In this document: positions 1 to 5,574 of the stretch, piece after piece
Layout of the letters: every line of letters starts with the position of its first letter
Numbering within the stretch: position 1 is the first letter of the stretch
Source of the DNA: an uncultured Pseudomonadota bacterium
GTDB lineage: Bacteria; Pseudomonadota; Gammaproteobacteria; Burkholderiales; SG8-39
DNA: 6,042 nucleotides
Direction: 5' to 3'
Assembly: GCA_903864555.1 (NCBI GenBank)
Contig: CAIPGJ010000889.1
Coordinates: forward strand, 1-6,042
Notes under the pieces: model-generated
What the model was told of the DNA's origin: nothing
Databases searched by the model: none
What the model saw: the letters and a program-made list of their open reading frames with translations, nothing else
Made by a program: the position numbers and the translations under genes

Positions 1-371
1 ACGACTGTGCCGTAACGGGTGTACTGGGTAATCTTGCGCTGGCCTGACTGACCTTCCTTCTTGAGTGCCTCCAGTTGGGGAGACACCGCTGTCATCAACT
101 GCATGATGATCGAGGCAGAAATATAGGGCATGATGCCCAAGGCAAAAATGGTGAACCGGGATAAGGCTCCACCAGAGAACATGTTGAACAAGCCGAGGAT
201 TCCACCCTGCTGACTTTGAAATAACTGGGCAAGCTCATTAGGATCAATACCGGGAACCGGAATATGAGCACCGATCCTAAATACGATTAGTGCGCCAAGC
301 AGAAACATCAACCTCTTTTTGAGGTCGCCGTATTTGCCGGACTTGCCGAGTTGTGGGTTAACAGTTGCCAT
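1..371 (-). CDS. secY: Protein translocase subunit SecY, N-terminal 123 residues (cut by window edge)
   Basis: SecY is the channel-forming subunit of the SecYEG translocon in the inner membrane, through which secretory and membrane proteins pass. The reading frame opens at an ATG at 371-369 ([20 protein letters not shown]) and stays open to the window edge. Visible parts are a short basic cytosolic N-terminus, a first hydrophobic segment at about residues 21-36, the IPVPGID motif at 38-43, the glycine-rich plug region with [14 protein letters not shown] at 60-73, and a second membrane segment at about 74-95 ([17 protein letters not shown]). A charged cytosolic loop follows ([24 protein letters not shown]). 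Length and motifs match the first quarter of the roughly 440-residue family. It follows rplO by 16 bases, the usual position of secY in the spc operon. Its ribosome binding site is weak, so coupling to rplO translation is plausible (inference). Confidence 0.97.
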   Translation of the reverse strand, partial: MATVNPQLGKSGKYGDLKKRLMFLLGALIVFRIGAHIPVPGIDPNELAQLFQSQQGGILGLFNMFSGGALSRFTIFALGIMPYISASIIMQLMTAVSPQLEALKKEGQSGQRKITQYTRYGTV

Positions 372-387
372 GCGAGTTCAAGTCCGT

Positions 388-870
388 TCAGGACTTGGGT
401 TTCTCTTTCTTGGGCAGCTTTCGAGGCCGCACTTCAACCTTGAACTCCGTAATACTGCCACCAGCTGCTTCAATTGCGACCTTGGCTCCCTTGGTAACCC
501 TCAGACCACTTACGTTCACCTTGCGTGCAAGTTTTCCGGCCAGTATGACCTTACCTTGCGTGGCATGAATCGAGAGCAGACCTGCAGCTTTTAGGGTGGC
601 TATATCGGCTACGTCCCCAATTACCCGCCCCAAGTCCCCCATACGAACTTCCTCGCTACGGAAATGGGATGAAAAACCACGCTTAGGCAAACGACGCTGC
701 AGCGGCATCTGACCGCCTTCGAAACCGACCTTGTGGAAGCCGCCAGAGCGCGACTTCTGTCCCTTATGACCACGACCGGCAGTCTTGCCCAAGCCGGATC
801 CGATACCTCGCCCGACGCGCCGACGAGGGCGCTTGGAGCCTTCAGAAGGCTTGATTGTGTTGAGTTCCAT
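388..870 (-). CDS. rplO: 50S ribosomal protein L15
   Basis: L15 is a late-assembly protein of the large subunit that binds 23S rRNA through an extended N-terminal arm. The 160-residue product shows the expected layout: a start [20 protein letters not shown], a Gly/Arg/Lys-rich arm ([20 protein letters not shown] at 21-40), the family segment [20 protein letters not shown] at 43-62, and a globular C-terminal part ending in the AAGGSITEF region at 135-143. E. coli L15 has 144 residues and stops around this point. Here about 17 further, mostly basic residues follow ([18 protein letters not shown]), a modest C-terminal extension. The start ATG at 870-868 has ACGAGGA five bases upstream, right after the rpmD stop. 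secY begins 16 bases beyond the stop codon. Confidence 0.98.
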   Translation of the reverse strand: MELNTIKPSEGSKRPRRRVGRGIGSGLGKTAGRGHKGQKSRSGGFHKVGFEGGQMPLQRRLPKRGFSSHFRSEEVRMGDLGRVIGDVADIATLKAAGLLSIHATQGKVILAGKLARKVNVSGLRVTKGAKVAIEAAGGSITEFKVEVRPRKLPKKEKPKS

Positions 871-881
871 TTTTTCCTCGT

Positions 882-1061
882 TCAGCCTTCAGCCCGGACC
901 AGATAATTGACCCGGTTGATCATTCCACGATTCTCCGGGGTGTCAGCCACCTCGACCGTCTGATTGATACGGCGAAGGCCCAGACCACGCACCGATGCGC
1001 GGTGGGACTCCTTGCAGCCTATGATGCTTTTGATCAGCTTGACCTTGATTGTCTTCGACAT
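882..1061 (-). CDS. rpmD: 50S ribosomal protein L30
   Basis: L30 is a small, non-universal protein of the large subunit that binds 23S rRNA. I read this 59-codon frame directly from the minus strand: it starts [20 protein letters not shown], continues through [18 protein letters not shown] and ends [11 protein letters not shown] before a TGA at 884-882. The [28 protein letters not shown] pattern is the L30 signature, and about 60 residues is the normal bacterial length. The ATG at 1061-1059 lies 17 bases after the rpsE stop, with the Shine-Dalgarno sequence AGGAAGG between them. The stop is 11 bases before rplO. The position between rpsE and rplO is the standard one. Confidence 0.97.
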   Translation of the reverse strand: MSKTIKVKLIKSIIGCKESHRASVRGLGLRRINQTVEVADTPENRGMINRVNYLVRAEG

Positions 1062-1078
1062 GATGGGTGCCTTCCTGG

Positions 1079-1600
1079 TCAGCCGGTAATATCAGCAACA
1101 GACTTGCCACGCTTGGCTGCCACTTCGGCCGGTGTGTTCATGCGTTTGAGGCCGTCCAAAGTTGCACGAACCACGTTGTACGGGTTCGTGGAACCAATGC
1201 ATTTCGCCAGTACGTTGGTGATACCCATGACTTCAAACACGGCACGCATCGGACCACCAGCAATAATGCCAGTGCCGTCTGAAGCGGGCTGCATGATCAC
1301 TGTGGATGCGCCATGGTGGCCAATGACTGCGTGGTGCAGCGTGCCCCTCTTGAGCTTAACCCTGAACAGTTTCCTGCGCGCCTCGTCGAAAGACTTCTGC
1401 ACGGCCACCGGCACTTCACGCGCCTTGCCCTTGCCCATACCGATTCCGCCATCGCCGTCACCAACGACCGTCAGCGCTGCGAATCCGAGTACACGACCAC
1501 CCTTGACAACCTTAGTGACACGGTTGACGGCGATCATTTTTTCTTTCAGGCCGTCCTGGCGTTCGTCGCCGGACTGCATCCTGGGCTGCATTCTTGCCAT
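1079..1600 (-). CDS. rpsE: 30S ribosomal protein S5
   Basis: S5 sits on the solvent side of the small subunit near the mRNA entry and contributes to decoding accuracy and mRNA helicase activity. The 173-residue product begins [20 protein letters not shown]. The N-terminal double-stranded-RNA-binding-like domain spans about residues 20-85, with the loop [13 protein letters not shown] at 28-40 and [20 protein letters not shown]. The C-terminal domain contains [19 protein letters not shown] and [16 protein letters not shown]. The KGGR loop at 33-36 is where spectinomycin-resistance substitutions map in E. coli S5. It looks wild-type here, with no deletion. The ATG at 1600-1598 follows the rplR stop by 12 bases and is preceded by GAGG. 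An in-frame ATG at codon 4 is less well placed relative to that site. Confidence 0.98.
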   Translation of the reverse strand: MARMQPRMQSGDERQDGLKEKMIAVNRVTKVVKGGRVLGFAALTVVGDGDGGIGMGKGKAREVPVAVQKSFDEARRKLFRVKLKRGTLHHAVIGHHGASTVIMQPASDGTGIIAGGPMRAVFEVMGITNVLAKCIGSTNPYNVVRATLDGLKRMNTPAEVAAKRGKSVADITG

Positions 1601-1612
1601 GATGGACCTCGC

Positions 1613-1969
1613 TTAAAACTTCAGTCCGGCTTCGCGTGCTGCCTCAGCCAGAGCCTTGATCCTGCCGTGAAACTTGTAGCCGGAGCGGTCAAATGCGACC
1701 GCTTCAATTCCAAGACCTTTTGCCTTTTCGGCGATGCGCTGACCCACAACAACTGCAGCAGCCGCATTGCCGCCATTGGCAACTTTGCCCCTGACCTCCT
1801 TCTCGGCGCTGGAGGCGCTGGTTAACACCTTGGCGCCATCACCGGAAATCAATTGCGCGTAAATATGTCCGTTGGTGCGATGTACGGCCAGCCGTACAGT
1901 CTTGAGCTGGCTGATCTTCCGACGGGTCTGAGCGGCCCGGCGCAAGCGCGATGTATTCTTATCGATCAT
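1613..1969 (-). CDS. rplR: 50S ribosomal protein L18
   Basis: L18 binds 5S rRNA and, with L5, anchors it in the central protuberance of the large subunit. The 118-residue product has a basic N-terminus ([19 protein letters not shown]) that is disordered or helical in the family. The globular core follows with [16 protein letters not shown] at about 26-41, [11 protein letters not shown] and a glycine/alanine helix region ([19 protein letters not shown]). It ends with the strongly conserved [20 protein letters not shown] and AREAGLKF. Length is typical (117-120). The start ATG at 1969-1967 is supported by TAGGAG, which overlaps the rplF stop codon TAG and lies 8 bases upstream. The stop TAA at 1615-1613 is 12 bases before rpsE. 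Confidence 0.98.
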   Translation of the reverse strand: MIDKNTSRLRRAAQTRRKISQLKTVRLAVHRTNGHIYAQLISGDGAKVLTSASSAEKEVRGKVANGGNAAAAVVVGQRIAEKAKGLGIEAVAFDRSGYKFHGRIKALAEAAREAGLKF

Positions 1970-1980
1970 GATGCCCGCTC

Positions 1981-2514
1981 CTACTTCTTCTTGGTCTCTT
2001 TGAGAACAACTTTCTCATCGGAATAACGAACTCCCTTGCCCTTATAAGGCTCGGGTGGACGAACCGCTCGAATCTCAGCGGCAATTTTGCCAACAAGCTG
2101 TTTGTCCGACCCCTTTATGAGGATTTCGGTCTGGGTCGGAGTTTCAACCTTGATGCCTTGAGGCATTTGCTGGACAACCGGATGCGAAAAACCCAATGAC
2201 AGATTCAACTTATCCCCCTGCGCCTGGGCACGATATCCCACGCCTACCAGTGTCAGTTTGCGCACAAACCCCTTGGTAACGCCGGTAACCATGTTCGCCA
2301 CCAGAGCCCGGATCGTCCCGGACATGGCGTTGGATTCATAACTTTCGTTGGCAGCCGAGAAAACGAGCGACTCGCCTTCCTTGACGATCTTCACATTACC
2401 AGTGAGTACCTGCATGAGCGTGCCCAACGGCCCTTTTACGGAAACCTGATCGGCTGCAATGGTGACTTCGACACCCTTGGGTAGGGCAACGGGACTCTTT
2501 CCAATACGAGACAT
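1981..2514 (-). CDS. rplF: 50S ribosomal protein L6
   Basis: L6 binds 23S rRNA near the sarcin-ricin loop and the factor-binding site of the large subunit. The product has 177 residues, like E. coli L6, and starts [17 protein letters not shown], the usual family start. It has two similar alpha/beta domains, roughly residues 1-80 and 81-177. The second carries [20 protein letters not shown] and the L6 signature [15 protein letters not shown] near 150-165. The reading frame stays open upstream for 12 more codons into rpsH, but the ATG at 2514-2512 is preferred. It has a strong Shine-Dalgarno sequence GGGAGGG directly after the rpsH stop, and the upstream residues match nothing in the family. 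rplR starts 11 bases beyond its stop TAG. Confidence 0.98.
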   Translation of the reverse strand: MSRIGKSPVALPKGVEVTIAADQVSVKGPLGTLMQVLTGNVKIVKEGESLVFSAANESYESNAMSGTIRALVANMVTGVTKGFVRKLTLVGVGYRAQAQGDKLNLSLGFSHPVVQQMPQGIKVETPTQTEILIKGSDKQLVGKIAAEIRAVRPPEPYKGKGVRYSDEKVVLKETKKK

Positions 2515-2524
2515 ATGCCCTCCC
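2515..2524 (-). promoter_or_regulatory. Ribosome binding site that fixes the rplF start
   Basis: The 10 bases between the rpsH stop TGA and the rplF ATG read GGGAGGGCAT on the minus strand. GGAGG is four bases from the ATG at 2514-2512. This supports the 177-residue L6 over the 189-residue upstream extension starting at 2550. Confidence 0.85.
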
Positions 2525-2920
2525 TCAAGCCACGATGCAGAGCACTTCACCGCCGACTCCGGCAGCGCGCGCCTTGCGGTCCGTCATGACGCCTTGGGAA
2601 GTGGACACAATCGCCACCCCGAGACCATTCATGACCTTGGGCAAATCGTCCCGCCCCTTATAGATACGCAGACCGGGACGTGAAACTCTTTCAATTTTCT
2701 CGATGACAGGCTGCCCTGCGTAGTACTTCAAACTTATCTCGAGTTCAGCCTTGCCCTGCTCATCACGCCGGGCGAAACCGTCAACATAACCCTCATCTTT
2801 CAGAACCTGGGCGATCGCCAGCTTCAGCTTCGAGGAAGGCATTCTTACAGTTGTCTTGCCGATTGACTGCGCGTTACGAATACGCGTCAGCATGTCGGCA
2901 ACGGGATCGGTCATGCTCAT
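2525..2920 (-). CDS. rpsH: 30S ribosomal protein S8
   Basis: S8 is a primary 16S rRNA-binding protein of the small-subunit platform (helix 21). In E. coli it also represses its own operon by binding spc mRNA near the rplE start. The 131-residue product starts [18 protein letters not shown]. It shows the N-terminal domain with [20 protein letters not shown] at about 28-47, the middle [19 protein letters not shown], and the RNA-binding C-terminal motif [20 protein letters not shown]. Length is typical (E. coli 130). The first ATG (2920-2918) has AAGGAG five bases upstream, overlapping the end of rpsN. A second ATG two codons later is 11 bases from it, so the first is preferred. The gap to rpsN is 9 bases. 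Confidence 0.98.
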   Translation of the reverse strand: MSMTDPVADMLTRIRNAQSIGKTTVRMPSSKLKLAIAQVLKDEGYVDGFARRDEQGKAELEISLKYYAGQPVIEKIERVSRPGLRIYKGRDDLPKVMNGLGVAIVSTSQGVMTDRKARAAGVGGEVLCIVA

Positions 2921-2929
2921 GCTATCTCC

Positions 2930-3235
2930 TTACCAGCTGGCCTTGGTCATGCCGGGGATTTCACCCTTCATTGCGGCTTCCCGAAGCTTGTTGCGCCCGA
3001 GACCGAATTTTCGGAACACCCCGCGCGGGCGACCGGTCAGGCGACACCGGTTACGCAGGCGAGACGGCGATGCATTACGCGGAAGCTGTTGCAACTTCTC
3101 ACGCGCCTCAATGCGCTCTTCGTCCGAAAGCTTTACGTCATTTGCAACCGCCATCAATTCGGCACGCTTGACGGCAAACTTCGCAACTGTCTTGCGACGC
3201 TTGTCTTCACGGTTAATCAATGCGAGTTTGGCCAT
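2930..3235 (-). CDS. rpsN: 30S ribosomal protein S14, zinc-independent long form
   Basis: S14 is a late-binding protein of the small-subunit head, next to S3 and S10. The product has 101 residues, the long form found in E. coli, and begins [20 protein letters not shown]. The N-terminal half is helical and basic. The C-terminal half carries [20 protein letters not shown] followed by [20 protein letters not shown] and ends [11 protein letters not shown]. Only one cysteine (RNRCR) is present, so the two CxxC pairs of the zinc-binding short form are absent. The start ATG at 3235-3233 has GAGGA about 10 bases upstream, immediately after the rplE stop. The stop TAA at 2932-2930 is 9 bases before rpsH. 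Confidence 0.98.
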   Translation of the reverse strand: MAKLALINREDKRRKTVAKFAVKRAELMAVANDVKLSDEERIEAREKLQQLPRNASPSRLRNRCRLTGRPRGVFRKFGLGRNKLREAAMKGEIPGMTKASW

Positions 3236-3250
3236 TTGTCGGCAATCCTC

Positions 3251-3790
3251 TCAGTTTCTGAACGGGAACCGGAAGCCGGCGAGGAGGGCACGCGCCTCAT
3301 CATCGGTCTTTGCCGAAGTGGTTATGCTGATATTGAGGCCCCGAAGCGCATCAATCTTGTCGTACTCAATTTCAGGAAAGATGATCTGCTCTTTCACGCC
3401 CATCGAGTAGTTTCCACGACCATCAAAAGACTTGCCAGAAATACCACGGAAATCGCGAATCCGGGGTATCGCAATGGTCACGAGGCGATCAAGAAACTCA
3501 TACATCCGGGATCCGCGTAGTGTGACCATGCAGCCCACCGGATAGTCCTTGCGAACCTTGAATGTAGCGATCGATTTCTTGGCCTTGGTGACCACCGGCT
3601 TCTGGCCTGCAATCTTGGTCAGATCCCCAAGCGCATGCTCGAGAATCTTCTTGTCCTGCACCGCTTCACCAACCCCCATGTTGAGGGTGATTTTTCGGAT
3701 ACGAGGAACCTGCATCTGGGTCTTGTATCCGAACTTCTCCATCAGTTCGGGCACAACCTGTTCACGATAAATTTGCTGTAAGCGCGCCAT
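3251..3790 (-). CDS. rplE: 50S ribosomal protein L5
   Basis: L5 binds 5S rRNA with L18 in the central protuberance and contacts the P-site tRNA and the subunit bridge to S13. The 179-residue product has the same length as E. coli L5. It starts [20 protein letters not shown]. Conserved segments are [20 protein letters not shown] at about 28-47 (the L5 signature region), [58 protein letters not shown] and [10 protein letters not shown], ending with [20 protein letters not shown]. The ATG at 3790-3788 is 14 bases after the rplX stop, with GAGGAAA as ribosome binding site. In E. coli this junction is where S8 binds to repress the operon. A small palindrome lies just upstream here. Confidence 0.98.
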   Translation of the reverse strand: MARLQQIYREQVVPELMEKFGYKTQMQVPRIRKITLNMGVGEAVQDKKILEHALGDLTKIAGQKPVVTKAKKSIATFKVRKDYPVGCMVTLRGSRMYEFLDRLVTIAIPRIRDFRGISGKSFDGRGNYSMGVKEQIIFPEIEYDKIDALRGLNISITTSAKTDDEARALLAGFRFPFRN

Positions 3791-3800
3791 GTCTGTTTCC

Positions 3801-3815
3801 TCGACTATGCGTCGA
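3801..3815 (-). promoter_or_regulatory. Small hairpin at the rplX-rplE junction
   Basis: On the mRNA strand the sequence UCGAC-GCAUA-GUCGA forms a perfect 5-base-pair stem with a 5-base loop. The arms lie at 3811-3815 and 3801-3805. The structure holds the rplX stop codon (UAG, 3807-3805) and its 3' arm runs into the rplE ribosome binding site GAGGAAA. That it acts in S8 or other translational control is only an inference from the E. coli precedent. A stem this short can occur by chance. Confidence 0.3.
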
Positions 3816-4122
3816 TCTGCTCGCCGTTGGACTTGAAGGAACGCACCTTCCGTCCACCCTCCAGAGCCTTGAATCCGACCCGGTCGGCCTTTTGCGTCTG
3901 CTGGTTGAACAGAGACACGTTAGAAATATGGATCGGCATGTCTTTTTCGACAATGCCCCCGGTCTGGCCCTTCATGGGGTTGGGCTTGGTGTGTTTTTTA
4001 GCGCGATTGACGCCTTCCACTACGACATGGTCCTTGCCATCCCTGCGTAGGACAGCGCCACGCTTGCCCTTGTCCTTTCCGGACAGAACCACCACTTCAT
4101 CACCCTTGCGAATGCGTTGCAT
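3805..4122 (-). CDS. rplX: 50S ribosomal protein L24
   Basis: L24 is an early assembly initiator of the large subunit that binds the 5' region of 23S rRNA and lies near the exit tunnel opening. The 105-residue product starts [20 protein letters not shown], a KOW motif (about residues 4-30) in an SH3-like barrel. Next come [20 protein letters not shown] and [17 protein letters not shown], and the C-terminus is [20 protein letters not shown]. Length matches the family (E. coli 104). The ATG at 4122-4120 lies one base after the rplN stop TGA. Its Shine-Dalgarno sequence (AGGTGA) lies inside the last codons of rplN, so translation of the two is probably coupled. Confidence 0.98.
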   Translation of the reverse strand: MQRIRKGDEVVVLSGKDKGKRGAVLRRDGKDHVVVEGVNRAKKHTKPNPMKGQTGGIVEKDMPIHISNVSLFNQQTQKADRVGFKALEGGRKVRSFKSNGEQIDA

Positions 4123-4123
4123 A

Positions 4124-4492
4124 TCAAATCACCTCAGGAGCCAGGGAAACGATTTTCATGAAGCGCTCGGTCCTAAGCTCGCGCGTCACCGGCCCGAAAA
4201 TACGGGTACCGATCGGCTCCATCTTTGCCGTGAGCAAAACGGCGGCATTCGAATCAAATCGAATAAGGCTGCCGTCAGGACGACGAACGCCCTTGGCCGT
4301 GCGAACTACCACCGCGTTGTAAACCTCACCCTTCTTGACGCGACCACGAGGAGCAGCATCCTTGATGCTCACCTTGATCACATCGCCAATGGAGGCGTAG
4401 CGGCGTTTGGAGCCACCCAACACCTTGATACACATCACCGCACGGGCACCCGTGTTGTCGGCGACTTCCAGCACCGTCTGCATTTGAATCAT
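4124..4492 (-). CDS. rplN: 50S ribosomal protein L14 (first gene of the spc operon)
   Basis: L14 is a five-stranded beta-barrel protein of the large subunit at the interface with the 30S, forming bridge B8 and contacting L19. The 122-residue product starts [20 protein letters not shown]. It contains the L14 signature region [20 protein letters not shown] at about 21-40, [40 protein letters not shown] and the end [19 protein letters not shown]. Length is typical (122-123). The first ATG (4492-4490) is chosen because family members start MIQ and because GGAG lies 8 bases upstream. A second ATG three codons later would lose the MIQ. It is separated from rpsQ by 175 bases with a good promoter, so it opens a new transcription unit, as in E. 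coli. Confidence 0.98.
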   Translation of the reverse strand: MIQMQTVLEVADNTGARAVMCIKVLGGSKRRYASIGDVIKVSIKDAAPRGRVKKGEVYNAVVVRTAKGVRRPDGSLIRFDSNAAVLLTAKMEPIGTRIFGPVTRELRTERFMKIVSLAPEVI

Positions 4493-4500
4493 TTTTTAAT

Positions 4501-4504
4501 CTCC
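4501..4504 (-). promoter_or_regulatory. Ribosome binding site of rplN
   Basis: GGAG lies 8 bases before the first ATG of rplN and is followed by an A-rich spacer (ATTAAAAA). It favours the MIQMQT start over the internal ATG at 4483. Confidence 0.7.
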
Positions 4505-4530
4505 AACTTGTCCCGCCCAGAAATTCAGGC

Positions 4531-4583
4531 AAACGACAGTTTTGGACCCCGTGCGGGGAAGGGCTACGTCAGAACTGTCACTT
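4531..4583 (-). promoter_or_regulatory. Predicted structured element in the spc leader mRNA
   Basis: On the mRNA strand an outer stem pairs AAGUGACAGUU (4583-4573) with AACUGUCGUUU (4541-4531). That is 11 base pairs including two G-U pairs, with a perfect Watson-Crick core of seven. Inside it lies a GC hairpin CCCCG-CA-CGGGG (4558-4547), with unequal unpaired segments on both sides. No U-run follows, so it does not look like an intrinsic terminator. It sits between the predicted promoter and the rplN ribosome binding site. A regulatory role (for example binding a ribosomal protein) is inference only. Confidence 0.45.
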
Positions 4584-4631
4584 TTGGGCTATCACCCGCA
4601 AGCAGTTCAATGCCGAGCGGAAACGATTGCA

Positions 4632-4661
4632 ATTATAGTACTAAAATTCAGCTTGATGCAA
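4632..4661 (-). promoter_or_regulatory. Sigma-70-type promoter of the spc operon
   Basis: On the minus strand a perfect -10 hexamer TATAAT (4637-4632) is preceded by 18 bases and a -35-like TTGCAT (4661-4656, three of six consensus bases). Transcription should start near 4624-4628, giving an untranslated leader of about 130 bases before rplN. The position between rpsQ and rplN is where the E. coli spc promoter lies. The promoter also lies in the only sizeable AT-rich non-coding stretch of the window. The -10 element is strong evidence and the -35 is weaker. Confidence 0.7.
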
Positions 4662-4662
4662 G
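4650..4662 (-). terminator. Possible weak hairpin after the S10 operon, overlapping the spc -35 box
   Basis: Five bases after the rpsQ stop codon the mRNA strand reads GCUUG-CAU-CAAGC, a 5-base-pair stem with a 3-base loop. It is followed by UGAAUUUUAG, which contains only a short U-run. It could weakly terminate S10 operon transcripts, but the stem is short and the U-tract poor. Read-through into the spc operon seems likely. The same bases contain the promoter -35 element. Confidence 0.25.
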
Positions 4663-4667
4663 CAATA

Positions 4668-4931
4668 TCATACAGACCGAGATTTCTCTATGAGCCGAGA
4701 TACTTTCCAAGCCTTCGACTTCGAAATAGGCCGAGTTTCCTCAATAGCAACAAGATCGCCTTCGCGATACTCGTTTTTCTCGTCATGGGCATGGTACTTC
4801 TTGGACCTGGTAATGATCTTGCCTACCAGCGGATGCGTCACGCGGCGCTCCACAAGCACAGTCACCGTCTTGTCCATCTTGTCACTGACTATCCGCCCGG
4901 TCAGCACCCTGGTATTTTTTGCTTCGCTCAT
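4668..4931 (-). CDS. rpsQ: 30S ribosomal protein S17 (last gene of the S10 operon)
   Basis: S17 is a primary 16S rRNA-binding protein with an OB fold, acting early in small-subunit assembly at the 5' domain. The 87-residue product starts [20 protein letters not shown]. It continues with [20 protein letters not shown] (about 21-40), the conserved [19 protein letters not shown] (the KYxAHDE region is the family signature), and ARG/LYS-rich [16 protein letters not shown] near the end. Length is typical (E. coli 84). The ATG at 4931-4929 overlaps the rpmC stop as ATGA, with GAAGG about 10 bases upstream inside rpmC. After its TGA comes the 175-base gap with the spc promoter, so it ends the S10 operon as in E. 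coli. Confidence 0.98.
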   Translation of the reverse strand: MSEAKNTRVLTGRIVSDKMDKTVTVLVERRVTHPLVGKIITRSKKYHAHDEKNEYREGDLVAIEETRPISKSKAWKVSRLIEKSRSV

Positions 4932-5122
4932 TTGCTGATTGCCTTCTCTACGAGGACGGTACGCACACGGGCGATATCGCGGCGAACCTTTCTCAGTTGG
5001 CTGGTGTTGGTCAATTGCTGCGTCGCCTTCTGCATGCGCAGTGAGAACTGCGCCTTGAGCAGGTCTTCCAGTTCCTTGGTCAACTGCGTCTCGTCCTTGC
5101 TGCGTAATTCACTGTTTTTCAT
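4928..5122 (-). CDS. rpmC: 50S ribosomal protein L29
   Basis: L29 is a small helical-hairpin protein at the polypeptide exit site of the large subunit, next to L23, where chaperones and targeting factors dock. The 64-residue product starts [20 protein letters not shown]. It then has [20 protein letters not shown] (about 21-40) and the conserved [20 protein letters not shown], ending AISK. The pattern of two long helices is clear and the length is normal (E. coli 63). A GTG two codons upstream (5128-5126) overlaps the rplP stop and would give 66 residues. The ATG at 5122-5120 is preferred because homologs start MK and because GGGGTGA is suitably spaced for it. The stop overlaps the rpsQ start by four bases. 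Confidence 0.96.
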   Translation of the reverse strand: MKNSELRSKDETQLTKELEDLLKAQFSLRMQKATQQLTNTSQLRKVRRDIARVRTVLVEKAISK

Positions 5123-5124
5123 GC

Positions 5125-5131
5125 TCACCCC
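5125..5131 (-). promoter_or_regulatory. Ribosome binding site deciding the rpmC start
   Basis: The minus strand reads GGGGTGAGC before the ATG at 5122. The G-run lies 6-9 bases from that ATG and includes the rplP stop TGA. The alternative GTG at 5128-5126 begins with the last G of this run and has no properly spaced Shine-Dalgarno sequence of its own. Confidence 0.6.
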
Positions 5132-5538
5132 ACTAGCCTGAACACAAATGTGGTCTTGAGCGGAAGTTTGGCTGCTGCCAGGGCAAACGCCTGGCGAGCC
5201 GTGCTTTCGTCAACACCATCCATTTCATAAAGTACATTACCTGGCCGAATCTCGGCCACGAAATACTCGGGATTGCCCTTACCTCCGCCCATGCGTACCT
5301 CCGCTGGCTTGTGCGAAATGGGCTTGTCCGGGAATATGCGGATAAACACACGTCCCCCTCGCTTGATGTGGCGGGTCATCGCACGTCGTGCCGCCTCAAT
5401 CTGGCGTGCAGTAAGCCTGCCCCGCTCGGTTGCCTTTAGGCCAAATTCGCCAAAAGACACCTTGGTTCCGCGACTGGCAACGCCCTTATTGCGGCCCTTT
5501 TGCTGTTTCCGATATTTGGTTCGTGATGGCTGAAGCAT
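5125..5538 (-). CDS. rplP: 50S ribosomal protein L16
   Basis: L16 lies near the A site and the peptidyl transferase centre of the large subunit and helps accommodate aminoacyl-tRNA. The 137-residue product (E. coli 136) starts [20 protein letters not shown], a basic arm. It contains [20 protein letters not shown] at about 40-59 (family signature), [20 protein letters not shown] at 68-87, then [20 protein letters not shown] and [12 protein letters not shown]. Arg82 in VRMGGGKG corresponds to E. coli Arg81, the residue hydroxylated there. The ATG at 5538-5536 follows the rpsC stop by 36 bases, the second-largest gap in the window, and has CAGGA suitably spaced upstream. The pairing of sequence features with betaproteobacterial L16 is from memory. 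Confidence 0.98.
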   Translation of the reverse strand: MLQPSRTKYRKQQKGRNKGVASRGTKVSFGEFGLKATERGRLTARQIEAARRAMTRHIKRGGRVFIRIFPDKPISHKPAEVRMGGGKGNPEYFVAEIRPGNVLYEMDGVDESTARQAFALAAAKLPLKTTFVFRLVG

Positions 5539-5574
5539 TTCGCTTTCCTGTCAATCCTGATTTTGGAGCGCCTG

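Noticed and set aside
1002..1616. A 204-codon plus-strand open frame, with other plus-strand frames at 1313-1825 and 2856-3410
   Set aside because: All are antisense to rpsE, rplR, rpsH or rpsN, have compositionally odd translations and have no ribosome binding site or family match.
2515..2550. A 12-codon N-terminal extension of L6
   Set aside because: It lies inside the rpsH coding end, lacks its own ribosome binding site and matches no L6 N-terminus. The ATG at 2514 has GGGAGGG upstream.
4547..4558. The GC hairpin CCCCG-CA-CGGGG as an intrinsic terminator
   Set aside because: No U-run follows on either strand and it lies downstream of the predicted promoter. It is better described as part of the leader structure.
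3827..4693. A 288-codon open frame on the plus strand
   Set aside because: It lies antisense to rplX, rplN and the spc leader. The encoded residues show no recognisable family and the minus strand holds clear ribosomal genes, so it is a shadow of codon bias.
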